56,605 nucleotides of DNA from Akkermansia sp. GTDB lineage: Bacteria > Verrucomicrobiota > Verrucomicrobiia > Verrucomicrobiales > Akkermansiaceae. Location of the stretch: assembly GCA_017435505.1 (NCBI GenBank), contig JAFSEZ010000001.1, forward strand, positions 1 to 56,605, read 5' to 3'. The position numbers and the translations under genes were made by a program. Of this stretch, positions 41,165 through 49,900 are shown piece by piece (the stretch's first letter is position 1; every line of letters starts with the position of its first letter). The notes under the pieces are model-generated. The model did no database searches. It was not told the origin of the DNA and saw only the letters and a list, made by a program, of their open reading frames with translations.

Positions 41165-42307
41165 ATGTCCAGGGACTACTACGAGGTGCTCGGTGTCGCG
41201 CGCGATGCAGACGACACGACCATCAAAAAGGCCTACCGCAAATTGGCCATGAAATACCATCCGGACCGCAATCCGGATAACAAAGAAGCAGAAGAAAAAT
41301 TCAAGGAAGTCGGCGAGGCTTACGAGGTACTGAGCAACGCCGACAAGCGCGCTGCATACGACCGCATGGGGCACGATGCCTTCAAGAACGGCGGCATGGG
41401 CAGCGCGGGAGGAGGCGCCGGCGGCTTCGGTGGCTTCACCGACCCCATGGATATCTTTGCCCAGATGTTTGGCGGCATGGGTGGGTTTGGCGGCTTTGGC
41501 GGCGGAGCACGCCGCAAGGCAGACCCGCGCCAACCCGGCTCCGACCTGCGCTATGATTTGGACATCACCTTGGAAGAAGCAGCCCATGGCTGCGACAAGA
41601 CGCTGGAGATTGAGCGCCTTGTCCCCTGCGAGGCATGCCATGCCACCGGCTCCAAAGACGGAACCGCCGGCTTCAAGCAATGCCCCACCTGCCATGGCAC
41701 CGGCGTGGTGACCCGCCAGAGCGGCTTCTTTGTGCAGCAAAGCACCTGCCCCAGCTGCCGCGGCGCCGGCCAGACCATCTCCAACCCCTGCCCCAAATGC
41801 CGGGGAGAAGGCCGCGTGCACAAGGACGTGAAAATTACCCTGCACATCCCTGCCGGGGTGGATACCGGCACCAAGCTGCGCTCCAGCGGCAATGGCGATG
41901 CCGGTCTGCACGGCGGCGAAACCGGTGACCTCTACGTCTTCCTCGAAGTGCAGCCACACGAAATTTTCACCCGCGATGGCATGGATTTGCACTGCACCAT
42001 GCCGGTCACCTTTGCCGAGGCTGCGCTGGGCGGTGTACTCTCCGTGCCCACCTTGGATGGCGCAGCCAAGCTCAAACTACCGGCCGGCACCACCGGCGGC
42101 ACCATCTTCCGCGTGCGCGGCAAGGGCATGCCCTCCCTCAAGAGCAGTTCGCACGGTGATCTCATGGTGGAAATCCAGGTGGAAACACCCTCCGAGCTCA
42201 GCTCCGCCCAGAAGAAAGCGCTGGAAGCCTTCACCTCCACCCTCAAGGCTGCCAACCAGCCGGAAGCCACCGCTTTCCTCAACAAAGCAGCCAAGTACAT
42301 GAAGTAA
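41165..42307 (+). CDS. dnaJ: Chaperone protein DnaJ
   Basis: A 380-residue type I J-domain protein that delivers substrates to DnaK. The J domain (about 4-68) has HPD in [10 protein letters not shown], followed by a Gly/Phe-rich linker (about 75-118), a zinc-finger region with four CxxCxGxG-like repeats ([32 protein letters not shown]) and the C-terminal substrate-binding domains. The first repeat has Ala-Thr-Gly in place of the consensus Gly-x-Gly but keeps both Cys. Length matches the family. It lies 15 bp after grpE and 23 bp before rsmE in one operon. Confidence 0.97.
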   Translation: MSRDYYEVLGVARDADDTTIKKAYRKLAMKYHPDRNPDNKEAEEKFKEVGEAYEVLSNADKRAAYDRMGHDAFKNGGMGSAGGGAGGFGGFTDPMDIFAQMFGGMGGFGGFGGGARRKADPRQPGSDLRYDLDITLEEAAHGCDKTLEIERLVPCEACHATGSKDGTAGFKQCPTCHGTGVVTRQSGFFVQQSTCPSCRGAGQTISNPCPKCRGEGRVHKDVKITLHIPAGVDTGTKLRSSGNGDAGLHGGETGDLYVFLEVQPHEIFTRDGMDLHCTMPVTFAEAALGGVLSVPTLDGAAKLKLPAGTTGGTIFRVRGKGMPSLKSSSHGDLMVEIQVETPSELSSAQKKALEAFTSTLKAANQPEATAFLNKAAKYMK

Positions 42308-42330
42308 CCCCTGCATAAACTCTCTCCGCC

Positions 42331-43068
42331 ATGCACCGCTGCTACCTGCCCTATGCTGATTTTTCCGCCGGACTTCTCCTGATAGAAGGGGAAGAAGCAC
42401 ACCACGCCACCCGCGTGATGCGGCTCAAGGAAGGCGACCGCTGCGAGGTATTCGACGGCGATGGCCACGCGGCCATTGCCAAGGTGTGCGGAGCCCGCGG
42501 CAGTCACCTCCAGCTGGAGGTGCAAGAAGTGCTGTCACCCCTGCCTCCGGTTGCCGGCATCACCCTGGCCTTGGCAATCCCCAAGGGCAGCAACATGGAT
42601 CTGATTGTGCAGAAAGCGGTGGAGATGGGGGTCTCCCGCATTGTACCGCTTATCAGCGAGCGCACCATCGTGCGCCTAGATGCCAAGGAGGCAGCTGCCA
42701 AAACAACCAAATGGCAACGCACCGTACTGGAGGCCTGCAAACAATGTGGTGTCAACACCCTGCCCGTGGTGGAAACACCCCAAAGCTACTCCGCCTTCCT
42801 GCAGCGCCAAGACCTGCCCGGTCTGCGCCTGCAATGCGCCATTGTAGAGCACGCCAAGCCCCTCCGCTCCGTGCTGGAAGCAGCTCGCAGCGCCGGAGAA
42901 ACAGCCGCTACCATCCTCATCGGCCCGGAGGGGGACTTCTCCCCCGCCGAATACGCTGCAGCCGCGCAAGCAGGCTATCTTCTCACCTCCCTTGGTCCCA
43001 TCATCCTGCGAGTGGAAACCGCCGTATTCATGGCAGTTGCCGCTGCCCGCTACGCCCTCGACCGCTGA
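42331..43068 (+). CDS. rsmE: 16S rRNA (uracil-1498-N3)-methyltransferase
   Basis: A 245-residue SPOUT-class methyltransferase that modifies U1498 of 16S rRNA. The N-terminal PUA-like domain (HHATRVMRLKEGD) precedes the trefoil-knot domain with MDLIVQKAVEMGVSRIVPLISERT, ILIGPEGDFSPAE and the C-terminal LGPIILRVETA, which form the SAM site. Length is typical. It follows dnaJ by 23 bp, a neighbourhood seen in many bacteria. Its TGA overlaps the next ATG (TGATG). Confidence 0.95.
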   Translation: MHRCYLPYADFSAGLLLIEGEEAHHATRVMRLKEGDRCEVFDGDGHAAIAKVCGARGSHLQLEVQEVLSPLPPVAGITLALAIPKGSNMDLIVQKAVEMGVSRIVPLISERTIVRLDAKEAAAKTTKWQRTVLEACKQCGVNTLPVVETPQSYSAFLQRQDLPGLRLQCAIVEHAKPLRSVLEAARSAGETAATILIGPEGDFSPAEYAAAAQAGYLLTSLGPIILRVETAVFMAVAAARYALDR

Positions 43069-43847
43069 TGGCTTATCTGGAAATCACCAACGCCTGCGTA
43101 CACTTCCCCGTGCGCAACACCTGGGGCACCACCGGCGAAGTGGTGCGCGCCGTGGATGGAGTAAGCCTGAGCGTGGAAAAAGGCCGCATTCTGGGTCTGG
43201 TCGGCGAATCCGGCTGTGGCAAATCCACCCTCACCCGCGCCATCATGCAGCTGCAGCCCCTCACTGCCGGCTGCATCACGCTCAATGGTGAAAATCTGAC
43301 CGCACTTTCAGTCGCACAAGTACGCCGCCGCAGACTGGAGTTTCAGATGGTGTTCCAAGACCCCTACGCCTCTCTCAACCCGCGCTTCAGCATCTTCTCG
43401 ACCCTCTTGGAAGCCCTGACCCGCCGCGCCCCCTTGCCCCGTTCCGAGCGCGAAGCAGCCGTAGCCGAGCTGATGCAGCGCGTGGGGCTCAGCCCCGAAC
43501 ACATGTACAAATACCCGCACGAGTTTTCCGGCGGCCAGCGCCAACGCATTGCCATTGCCCGCGCCATTGCCCCCCGCCCCGCCCTCCTGCTGGCAGATGA
43601 ACCCGTCTCTGCGCTGGATGTCTCCATCCAAAGCCAAATCCTCAACCTGCTCTGCGCGCTCACGCGCGAGATGAACCTCACCATGATTTTCATCTCACAC
43701 GACTTATCCGTGGTACATTACATGGCAGATGATATTGCCGTAATGCGCCGTGGCAAAATTGTAGAATACGGCACGGCAGATGATGTTTTTCACCGACCGC
43801 AGGCAGAATATACCCAAACCCTGCTGGCTGCCATTCCCAAGCTCTAA
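43068..43847 (+). CDS. Oligopeptide/dipeptide-type ABC transporter ATP-binding protein
   Basis: A 259-residue ABC ATPase of the OppF/DppF class. Walker A GESGCGKST (about 46-54), Q-loop MVFQDPYASLNPR, ABC signature FSGGQRQRIAIARAI and Walker B LLADEPVSALDVS followed by the H-loop ISHDLSVVHY are all intact. No permease or binding-protein gene is adjacent, and the C-terminal oligopeptide-specific extension is short. It would energise uptake of peptides together with subunits coded elsewhere. Translation is coupled to rsmE through a one-base overlap; the longer open frame from 42486 lies inside rsmE and is not real. Confidence 0.9.
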   Translation: MAYLEITNACVHFPVRNTWGTTGEVVRAVDGVSLSVEKGRILGLVGESGCGKSTLTRAIMQLQPLTAGCITLNGENLTALSVAQVRRRRLEFQMVFQDPYASLNPRFSIFSTLLEALTRRAPLPRSEREAAVAELMQRVGLSPEHMYKYPHEFSGGQRQRIAIARAIAPRPALLLADEPVSALDVSIQSQILNLLCALTREMNLTMIFISHDLSVVHYMADDIAVMRRGKIVEYGTADDVFHRPQAEYTQTLLAAIPKL

Positions 43848-43852
43848 CTTCC

Positions 43853-44147
43853 CGCTCGTGACAGCGAGCCGTTCCCGAAGCCCTATGGCTTCTGTTATTT
43901 GTGGAGTGGGGCGCCAAGGGAACAGAGGCCGTTTCCGTCCTCGCGAACAGGCGCTCTCGCGCCGGGAACTTTTTGGCTACGCCAAAAGGGAAAATGATTC
44001 AAACAACCGCTCGCGACAGCGAGCCGTTCCCGAAGCCTCATGACTTCTGTTATTTGTGGAGTGGGGCGGCCAAGGGAACAGAGGCCGTTTCCGTCCTCGC
44101 GAACAGGCGCTCTCGCGCACGGGAACTTTTTGGCTACGCCAAAAGGG
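43853..44147. repeat. Tandem duplication of a stem-loop-rich intergenic element
   Basis: Two near-identical copies of about 138-140 bp (43853-43990 and 44008-44147) repeat with a 155-bp period in the 300-bp gap between the ABC ATPase and miaA. Each copy is built of small hairpins: a GCTCG/CGAGC stem, a GAAGCC/GGCTTC stem (broken in copy two), a GCGC-TCTC-GCGC stem in copy one, and a perfect TTTTGGC-TAC-GCCAAAA stem. Small insertions distinguish the copies. I see no gene in it, and its function is unknown; it may contain the terminators of both flanking convergent genes. Confidence 0.85.
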
Positions 44148-44149
44148 AT

Positions 44150-45076
44150 TTAGAGGTGGCAGGCAGAGGCTATTCGCTCGCACACAGCCTCACAGCTATC
44201 ATGGGGCGCTACAGGCACGGGAGAAAGCCACTTTTCGCGGCGCAGCCAGGTGCGCTGGCGCTTGGCATATTGGCGCGTAGCAAGGGCAAGGGCAGCCACC
44301 ATCTGCGGCAAACTGCACGCGCCCTGCAAGTAGTGCTGCACCTGCTCCAGCCCCAGTGTGCGGGCAGCGGTGTGGGAGAGAGCGGTGCCTGCATTGGTAG
44401 CAGCCGTCAGCTGCTCCACCTCCTGCACCACCCCCTGCTCTGCCATGGCGGCAGCGCGGCGGGCAATGCGGGCATCCAAATCCACCGTATCACGCACCAG
44501 ACAAAAGCCCGGCCCGGCGGCTTGCTCCGGCACCCAGTTGTTCTTCCAATACGCAAGCGGCTTGCCACCCAACAACACAATTTCCAAGTTGCGCACCACA
44601 TAGCGTGGGTTTTGCAAATCTGTGGCAGCTGCACCCTCAGGGTCTGCCTCCTGCAAGCGGCGCACGGCCTCCTCCAAGGGCAAAGCAGCCAGCTCTGCCC
44701 GCAGCGCTTCATCCGATGGCGGTGCGGGAGAAATCCCATGGGAGATAAACTTCACGTACAAGCCGGAGCCGCCCGTCACAATAGGCGTGCAGCCCCGCTG
44801 CTGAATCTGCCGAATGCAGGCTTGTGCTTTGCGAGCGTGTGTGGCGGCATCATTGCTTTCCTGCACCCCCATACACGCCACCAAATGATGCGGCACACGC
44901 GCCATTTCCCCGGCAGAGGGAGCGGCGGTCAGGATGGGCAGCTCGCGGTATACCTGGTAGGCATCTGCGCTCACAATCTCCGCATTCCCCAGCTGCTCAG
45001 CCAGAGCCACGGCTACGGAACTCTTGCCGCAGCCGGTAGGCCCCAGAATAAAGATAGGCTGAGGAGGGGTAGGCAT
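44150..45076 (-). CDS. miaA: tRNA dimethylallyltransferase
   Basis: A 308-residue enzyme that transfers a dimethylallyl group to N6 of A37 in tRNAs reading codons that start with U, such as the tRNA-Tyr and tRNA-Cys coded here. The P-loop IFILGPTGCGKSSVA, SADAYQVYRELPILTAAPS (substrate site) and VTGGSGLYVKF are family motifs, and the C-terminal region has the basic RQYAKRQRTWLRR helix. Length is normal. The ATG at 45076 lies 3 bp after the upstream GYF/DUF805 gene, so they are co-transcribed. The 3' end runs into the tandem repeat element. Confidence 0.96.
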   Translation of the reverse strand: MPTPPQPIFILGPTGCGKSSVAVALAEQLGNAEIVSADAYQVYRELPILTAAPSAGEMARVPHHLVACMGVQESNDAATHARKAQACIRQIQQRGCTPIVTGGSGLYVKFISHGISPAPPSDEALRAELAALPLEEAVRRLQEADPEGAAATDLQNPRYVVRNLEIVLLGGKPLAYWKNNWVPEQAAGPGFCLVRDTVDLDARIARRAAAMAEQGVVQEVEQLTAATNAGTALSHTAARTLGLEQVQHYLQGACSLPQMVAALALATRQYAKRQRTWLRREKWLSPVPVAPHDSCEAVCERIASACHL

Positions 45077-45079
45077 ACA

Positions 45080-45907
45080 TCAACCCATGGGATATTTGCG
45101 GGAGGGGCCGTATTGATTCGCCCCGCGCTGGCTATCGAACAAACTGACAACAAAGCTCAGCAGCCCTATCAAGGCCATCGCCACATAGGCAACACCGGCA
45201 ACGATTGCCCAACTGATAGCCGCTTGTGAGAAAGCCTCCTCAAACTCCACAGCCTCGTAATCCAACGAGCACAGCATGCCTGCCAATCCACCCATAACGG
45301 CCAGCATGCAAAGCAGCATCGCCAGTACCCATTTGCCGGACCACCCCGCATCATGCAAACGGCGGGTCATCACGGCGTATGAGGGTATTATCAGCACGAA
45401 GATCAGCAGCATCAGTACCAACGACACAATGCCCTCTGCAATCCCCCATTCGCTATTCATCGTTTCCATGACATGAAAAAGCACATTGGCAAGAAAACAG
45501 ACAATGTTGGAAAAGAGAATAAAGCTCCAATACTCCATGCGAGTGGCACGCCCGGTAAACTTGGCGTACTGGCGCAATGCCAGCGTAAAGTTGTACCACA
45601 AGTTATTTTCCTTGCCCTCGATGGGTCGGAAGGCGCGCCCGCAGTGGGGGCACGAGAGGGGGAGCGAGCCATCCGGCAGGATGCTGAGCTCCTGCCCGCA
45701 GGTAGGGCACGCTCCGGCTCCCCCCGCCACGTTGAGCGCCATTCCCTGCTCTGCCGCCACAGCTGCCAACGGGCGCCACGAGGCATCCCCTTCTTTAGCT
45801 ACCAACACAGAGACAGAGAGCTGCCCACCCTCCGCTTTGGCACACAGTTCTTCCAACGGCATGGGACCGTTCGGCTTCTTATCAGGAGTCAGATAATAGT
45901 AGTTCAT
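45080..45907 (-). CDS. GYF-domain and DUF805 membrane protein (copy 2)
   Basis: A 275-residue protein with three parts: an N-terminal GYF_2 domain (about 1-50, YYYLTPDKKPNGPMPLEEL and a late DASWRPL), a zinc ribbon (CPTCGQEL...CPHCGRAF, about 68-92) and a C-terminal DUF805 membrane domain with four helices, including FTGRATRMEYW, the RRLHDAGWSGKW signature and a final NQYGPSRKYPMG. DUF805 proteins are inner-membrane proteins of unknown function. The upstream gene is a paralogue with the same three parts, showing tandem duplication. I use the ATG at 45907 and not the TTG two codons earlier. Confidence 0.85.
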   Translation of the reverse strand: MNYYYLTPDKKPNGPMPLEELCAKAEGGQLSVSVLVAKEGDASWRPLAAVAAEQGMALNVAGGAGACPTCGQELSILPDGSLPLSCPHCGRAFRPIEGKENNLWYNFTLALRQYAKFTGRATRMEYWSFILFSNIVCFLANVLFHVMETMNSEWGIAEGIVSLVLMLLIFVLIIPSYAVMTRRLHDAGWSGKWVLAMLLCMLAVMGGLAGMLCSLDYEAVEFEEAFSQAAISWAIVAGVAYVAMALIGLLSFVVSLFDSQRGANQYGPSRKYPMG

Positions 45908-45918
45908 AATCAAAAAAC

Positions 45919-46824
45919 TTAACCCATGGGGTATTTGCTTGAAGGGCCATACTTGTTGGGGCCTTTCCGGCTATCAAAAAAGCTCAGCACAAAAATCAAC
46001 AAGAAAAGCACCTGACTCACCAAGTTCAACATACAAAATGCGCTCAACATGGGAGAAACCGGTGTGTCCATAGCCAGCTGTACCGCCTGCAACATATTTT
46101 TGTTGCCCTGCTTCACACTCTGCTCGACTGCCAGCGATAACTTTGCATATTCCTCCCGGCAAACAACATACAGCCCCACCGTATACACAAGATTGCACAG
46201 CCAAGCAGCGCCCAACCACCAGCCGGACCACCCCACATCATGCAAACGACGCACCTGCACACTCAGCAGCGGCACGATACACAGCAATGCCATGATAAAC
46301 ACCCCCCCCAAGGCTATGGTAACACCCCATTTGAGCTGCTCCAGAGAACCGCCCGCCAATCCGACAAACGACATCGCCATCCCACCTATGAGCAGAGCAT
46401 ACATCAACACGGAAACAACCAGCGTGAAAATCCAATACTCCGCGCGTGTGGCACGCCCGCTGAACGTGGCATATAATCGCAACGGCAGCACCAAGTTGCC
46501 CCAACCCCCCCCCTTGGCAGAGCGGAGCACGCGCCCGCACTGCGGGCAGCGCGCGGGTAATACGGCTGCCTCCGTTTCCAATGCCGTTTTGCAACTCGGG
46601 CACTTACCGGGCGCACCGAGCATCGCAGGAATGGGCGGTAATTTCGCTTCCGTCAGCTGCTCCTGAGTCACTAAACTACCCAGCGGCACCCAGCTACCAT
46701 CACCGGGAGAGGCCACTTCCGTATCCGGCATCACCGTGCCGGCCTTCAGCATCCCGGCCAATTCATCCAACTTGTGGGGGCCGCATACTTTTCGGTTTAT
46801 ATCCAGATAGTAGTACTCTTTCAT
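45919..46824 (-). CDS. GYF-domain and DUF805 membrane protein (copy 1)
   Basis: A 301-residue paralogue of its downstream neighbour: GYF_2 domain (YYYLDINRKVCGPHKLDEL), zinc ribbon (CPSCKTAL...CPQCGRVL), DUF805 domain with FSGRATRAEYW, RRLHDVGWSGWW and the same C-terminal NKYGPSSKYPMG. The loop before the last helix is longer. It heads an operon with copy 2 and miaA. The ATG at 46824 is supported by a promoter 10 bases upstream; the open frame from 46902 crosses that promoter. The GYF domain, which binds proline-rich peptides, is cytoplasmic and could recruit a partner to the membrane. Confidence 0.85.
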   Translation of the reverse strand: MKEYYYLDINRKVCGPHKLDELAGMLKAGTVMPDTEVASPGDGSWVPLGSLVTQEQLTEAKLPPIPAMLGAPGKCPSCKTALETEAAVLPARCPQCGRVLRSAKGGGWGNLVLPLRLYATFSGRATRAEYWIFTLVVSVLMYALLIGGMAMSFVGLAGGSLEQLKWGVTIALGGVFIMALLCIVPLLSVQVRRLHDVGWSGWWLGAAWLCNLVYTVGLYVVCREEYAKLSLAVEQSVKQGNKNMLQAVQLAMDTPVSPMLSAFCMLNLVSQVLFLLIFVLSFFDSRKGPNKYGPSSKYPMG

Positions 46825-46834
46825 TCTTACGCGG

Positions 46835-46863
46835 ATTATGCCCTTTTGCGTAGCCTCTGTCAA
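46835..46863 (-). promoter_or_regulatory. Promoter of the DUF805-miaA operon
   Basis: Minus strand TTGACA (46858-46863), 17 bases, CATAAT (46835-46840), then 10 bases to the ATG at 46824. Confidence 0.7.
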
Positions 46864-46880
46864 GCATGTGTTGTGCAAAT

Positions 46881-46910
46881 CGCCCCTGCTGCAAGATTGC
46901 AACAGGGGCG
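46881..46910 (-). terminator. Stem-loop after the autotransporter gene
   Basis: A 14-position stem with one mismatch (46881-46894 with 46897-46910), 2-base loop, 30 bp past the autotransporter stop. No U-tract follows on the minus strand. Confidence 0.6.
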
Positions 46911-46940
46911 AGAGAGGAGATAATAGAGGGAATCTCGTTA

Positions 46941-49900
46941 TCAGAAGTTGACGCGATAACCCACGGTACCATTGATGTTGGTGTAACCGCTGCGGAGCTC
47001 GGCAGAGGCATCCACGAAGATGGAGCCACCCTCGGCACCGACCGGAATCGTCACGCCGGCACCCAGTTCCACACCGATTTCGCCTACGTCCACACCCTCA
47101 ACCGGGTGAGCCTTGCCATCGCCGTTGATCATGGCAGTAGTGGCTTCCGTCTCGGTATCACCTACATCGAACTTGAGCAAGGCGCGAGCCTCGAAGATAG
47201 AGGTGCGGTTGTACAGATTCTCGCCCATGATGGTCTGCATGCGGGCGCCCAACCCGAAGGTGATGGTGGTGAAATCCTGATCGCCCACAGTCAATGCAGC
47301 ATCGCTGCCTTCTTCCTCGTAGCCGGAGATGCTGCTGTTGCGCAGAGCTACATTGAAGACGGGCTGCCAGCAGGTTGTGCCTTCTTCATTCGCGGCGAAG
47401 ACGCGACCCACTTCATACATGAAGCCAAAGGCCATACCATCGGTATCGCCGGTGGTCTTGTAGCTGTAGCCACCCACATTCACCGTGCGGTCCAGCGTCA
47501 CATCCGCGCGGCCCACGGTTGCCACGAAGGTGTGCACCCAAGCATTGCGGGCATAGCGGGCAAAGGCGCTCAGGTACATGGTGTCGAAGTCGCCTTCGGC
47601 CTTGTCCGGGCCATCGGATTCAATATCACCATACATGGCAGTAAGAGCCAAGCCCATGGTGACGGAGGGAGTCACGTCCACATCGAAGCCCACGGTGCCA
47701 CCCCAGCTATCGTGGGTGTAACCGGCAGCCAAGCCATCGGCATCAAGCTCGCGGTGGTTGCCCTCGGCGTTGATCCACGCATTGTAGTAGGGCATATTCT
47801 CGTTGACCTCGCACTGGCTCACACCCATGGTAGTGGTGCGGTTGCGAATGGCCTTGAGCTGGCGTTCCACATCAGCGGAGAAGGCCGAACCCAACACAGC
47901 CGTGCTGCTACCGGCCACGGCGGCCAAAGCCTTGGAGATTTCACCCTTGTCTACGTTTGTGCTGGTCACCATACCGGCAACAGCATTGAATGCATGCGCC
48001 ATGTCGCTCTCCGGATTCTCATTGATGTAGGCCTGAGCCTCTGCGGAGCCCAACATCTCTGCACCGGCGGAGGCATTGCCCTCCTCTACCACAGAAGTGA
48101 ACGGGTTGGAATCATCCACCGTTGCCTTGAGTACAAGGTCGTAGAGACCTCGGTCGTTCAGGATGGCTTCCAGTGTCACAGGCTTGGTCTTATCAATCAT
48201 CAGGAAGGCCGAACCGGAACCCAGCTGAATTTCCAGGCTGTCGAAGTCGATGGCATCATCCGAGAACGTACCCAGCACCTTGTAGCTCATGCCGGGGGTA
48301 TTTTCACCGCTCATGATGGTGGAGGTACCCGTGCTGTTGAGGGTGATGGCAGCGCCGTCTTCCACACTCAACTTCGTGAGACCCAGCAACTGCGACTTGT
48401 CGGTATTGACCGTCAGCGTCGTGTCAGAAGCACCTGTCAGCGTCAGGCTATGCAGCGCGCTGTCCTCGGTGGGGGTGAAGTCCAGCTTGCCATTGTTCAC
48501 AATGCTCCAGCTGTCATCCGTGGTCACATTCTTGAAGGTCTGCAACGCATTCTTGCCATCCACGCCAATCGTCAGCAGGTTTGCACCGGCAGCAGCATTT
48601 TCCGTGCCCAGCAAGGAGCCTTGGAAGGAGCCGGTGGCATCCCCCGTGACAAGCATTTTAGCAGCTTCACCCACAATGGAGCCATCACCGCCCAGCGAAA
48701 CCACCTTGGTGGAATCCTGCGTAGTCAAATCCAACTTGCTGTTGGCACCATCCATGTAGAGGGCTACACCATCAATCTTGGCCTGATCCATCAGCTTGGT
48801 CTTACCGCCCAAAATCAAGGTATTGGCCGTGCTGCCATCGCCATTCAGAATCTCCGTATTGTGCAGCTCGCCCATGCCGGATTCTACCTTCAGGCGTGCG
48901 CCATCGGTCACAGGGTTGCCATTGGCATCCGTCGTATCAACGCTGTTGAGGAGGAATGTCACATCTGCATCTTCCTTCTCATAGAACTGGGATTCAATCG
49001 TCAGGTCGTTGCCATCGGCCAAGTCGAAGGTGTAGTCACCATTCTTCACAGCCATTTCACGTGCCGTGATATCCTCTGTCAGCGTCACCGTGGTGGGGGT
49101 AGCAGCGTTGGTGAAGTAGGCCGCACCTTTCTTGTACAGATACTTACCTTCCACATCATCCTTGGTGGCCCACACCTTGTCGGTGGTGTTCCACTCACCG
49201 CTTGTACCGCCGTTGTACTCATAGTACTGGCCATCGGTGGCATTGGTGAGCTTGATACGCAGCGTGCCTACGTCGGTGTAGGTCAGCATGGCCTCTGCCA
49301 GGTTGATGTCATCGCACTCAAAGAAGTCGGCCAAGCAGCCAATCTCCGTGTTGCGGTCGATTTCCACCCCGTCGATGACAAGCGTACCCACCTGGCTGAA
49401 GAGATCCACATCCGTCCCCTCCTCCATGAAGGCGGAGAGATTGATGGTCAAATCGCTCTTGTCTGCGGTATTCAGCGTCATGGTGCGGCCATACATCTTC
49501 AAGCCATCGTGAGCTGTCCACACCTCATCTTCCGTGCCGAGGATGATGTGACCACCGGCTACCGGTGCAAAGTGGGAGTTGAGCGTGGCCCCGGTCTCTG
49601 TGATGAGCAAGGTCTGCGCAGAACCATCCGTCGACGCGTTGCGACCCAGCGTCAGCGTTTCTGCCACATAACCACCTGTGTAGTTACCGTCATTATCCAC
49701 TTCAGGGTAGCCGAAGCAGAGTTCAGCATCATCGCTGGTAATCTTGAGCGTATTGAATGTATCGGGAGTGTCACGGAACTGAAGCAAACCTTCGTTCACA
49801 ATCAGGGAGCCGTTGTAACCTTCCGCAAAGCACGATATATCAATATCAGCCCACCTCCGCGTGAACTTCTGAGCGCCCTTGCCGTTCTTCACCAAGGTCA

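Noticed and set aside
40247..41992. A 581-codon minus-strand frame across grpE and dnaJ
   Set aside because: It overlaps tRNA-Gln and the clearly real grpE and dnaJ genes.
43853..44147. A CRISPR array
   Set aside because: There are only two long, directly repeated units containing internal palindromes, with no short repeats and unique spacers, and no cas gene.
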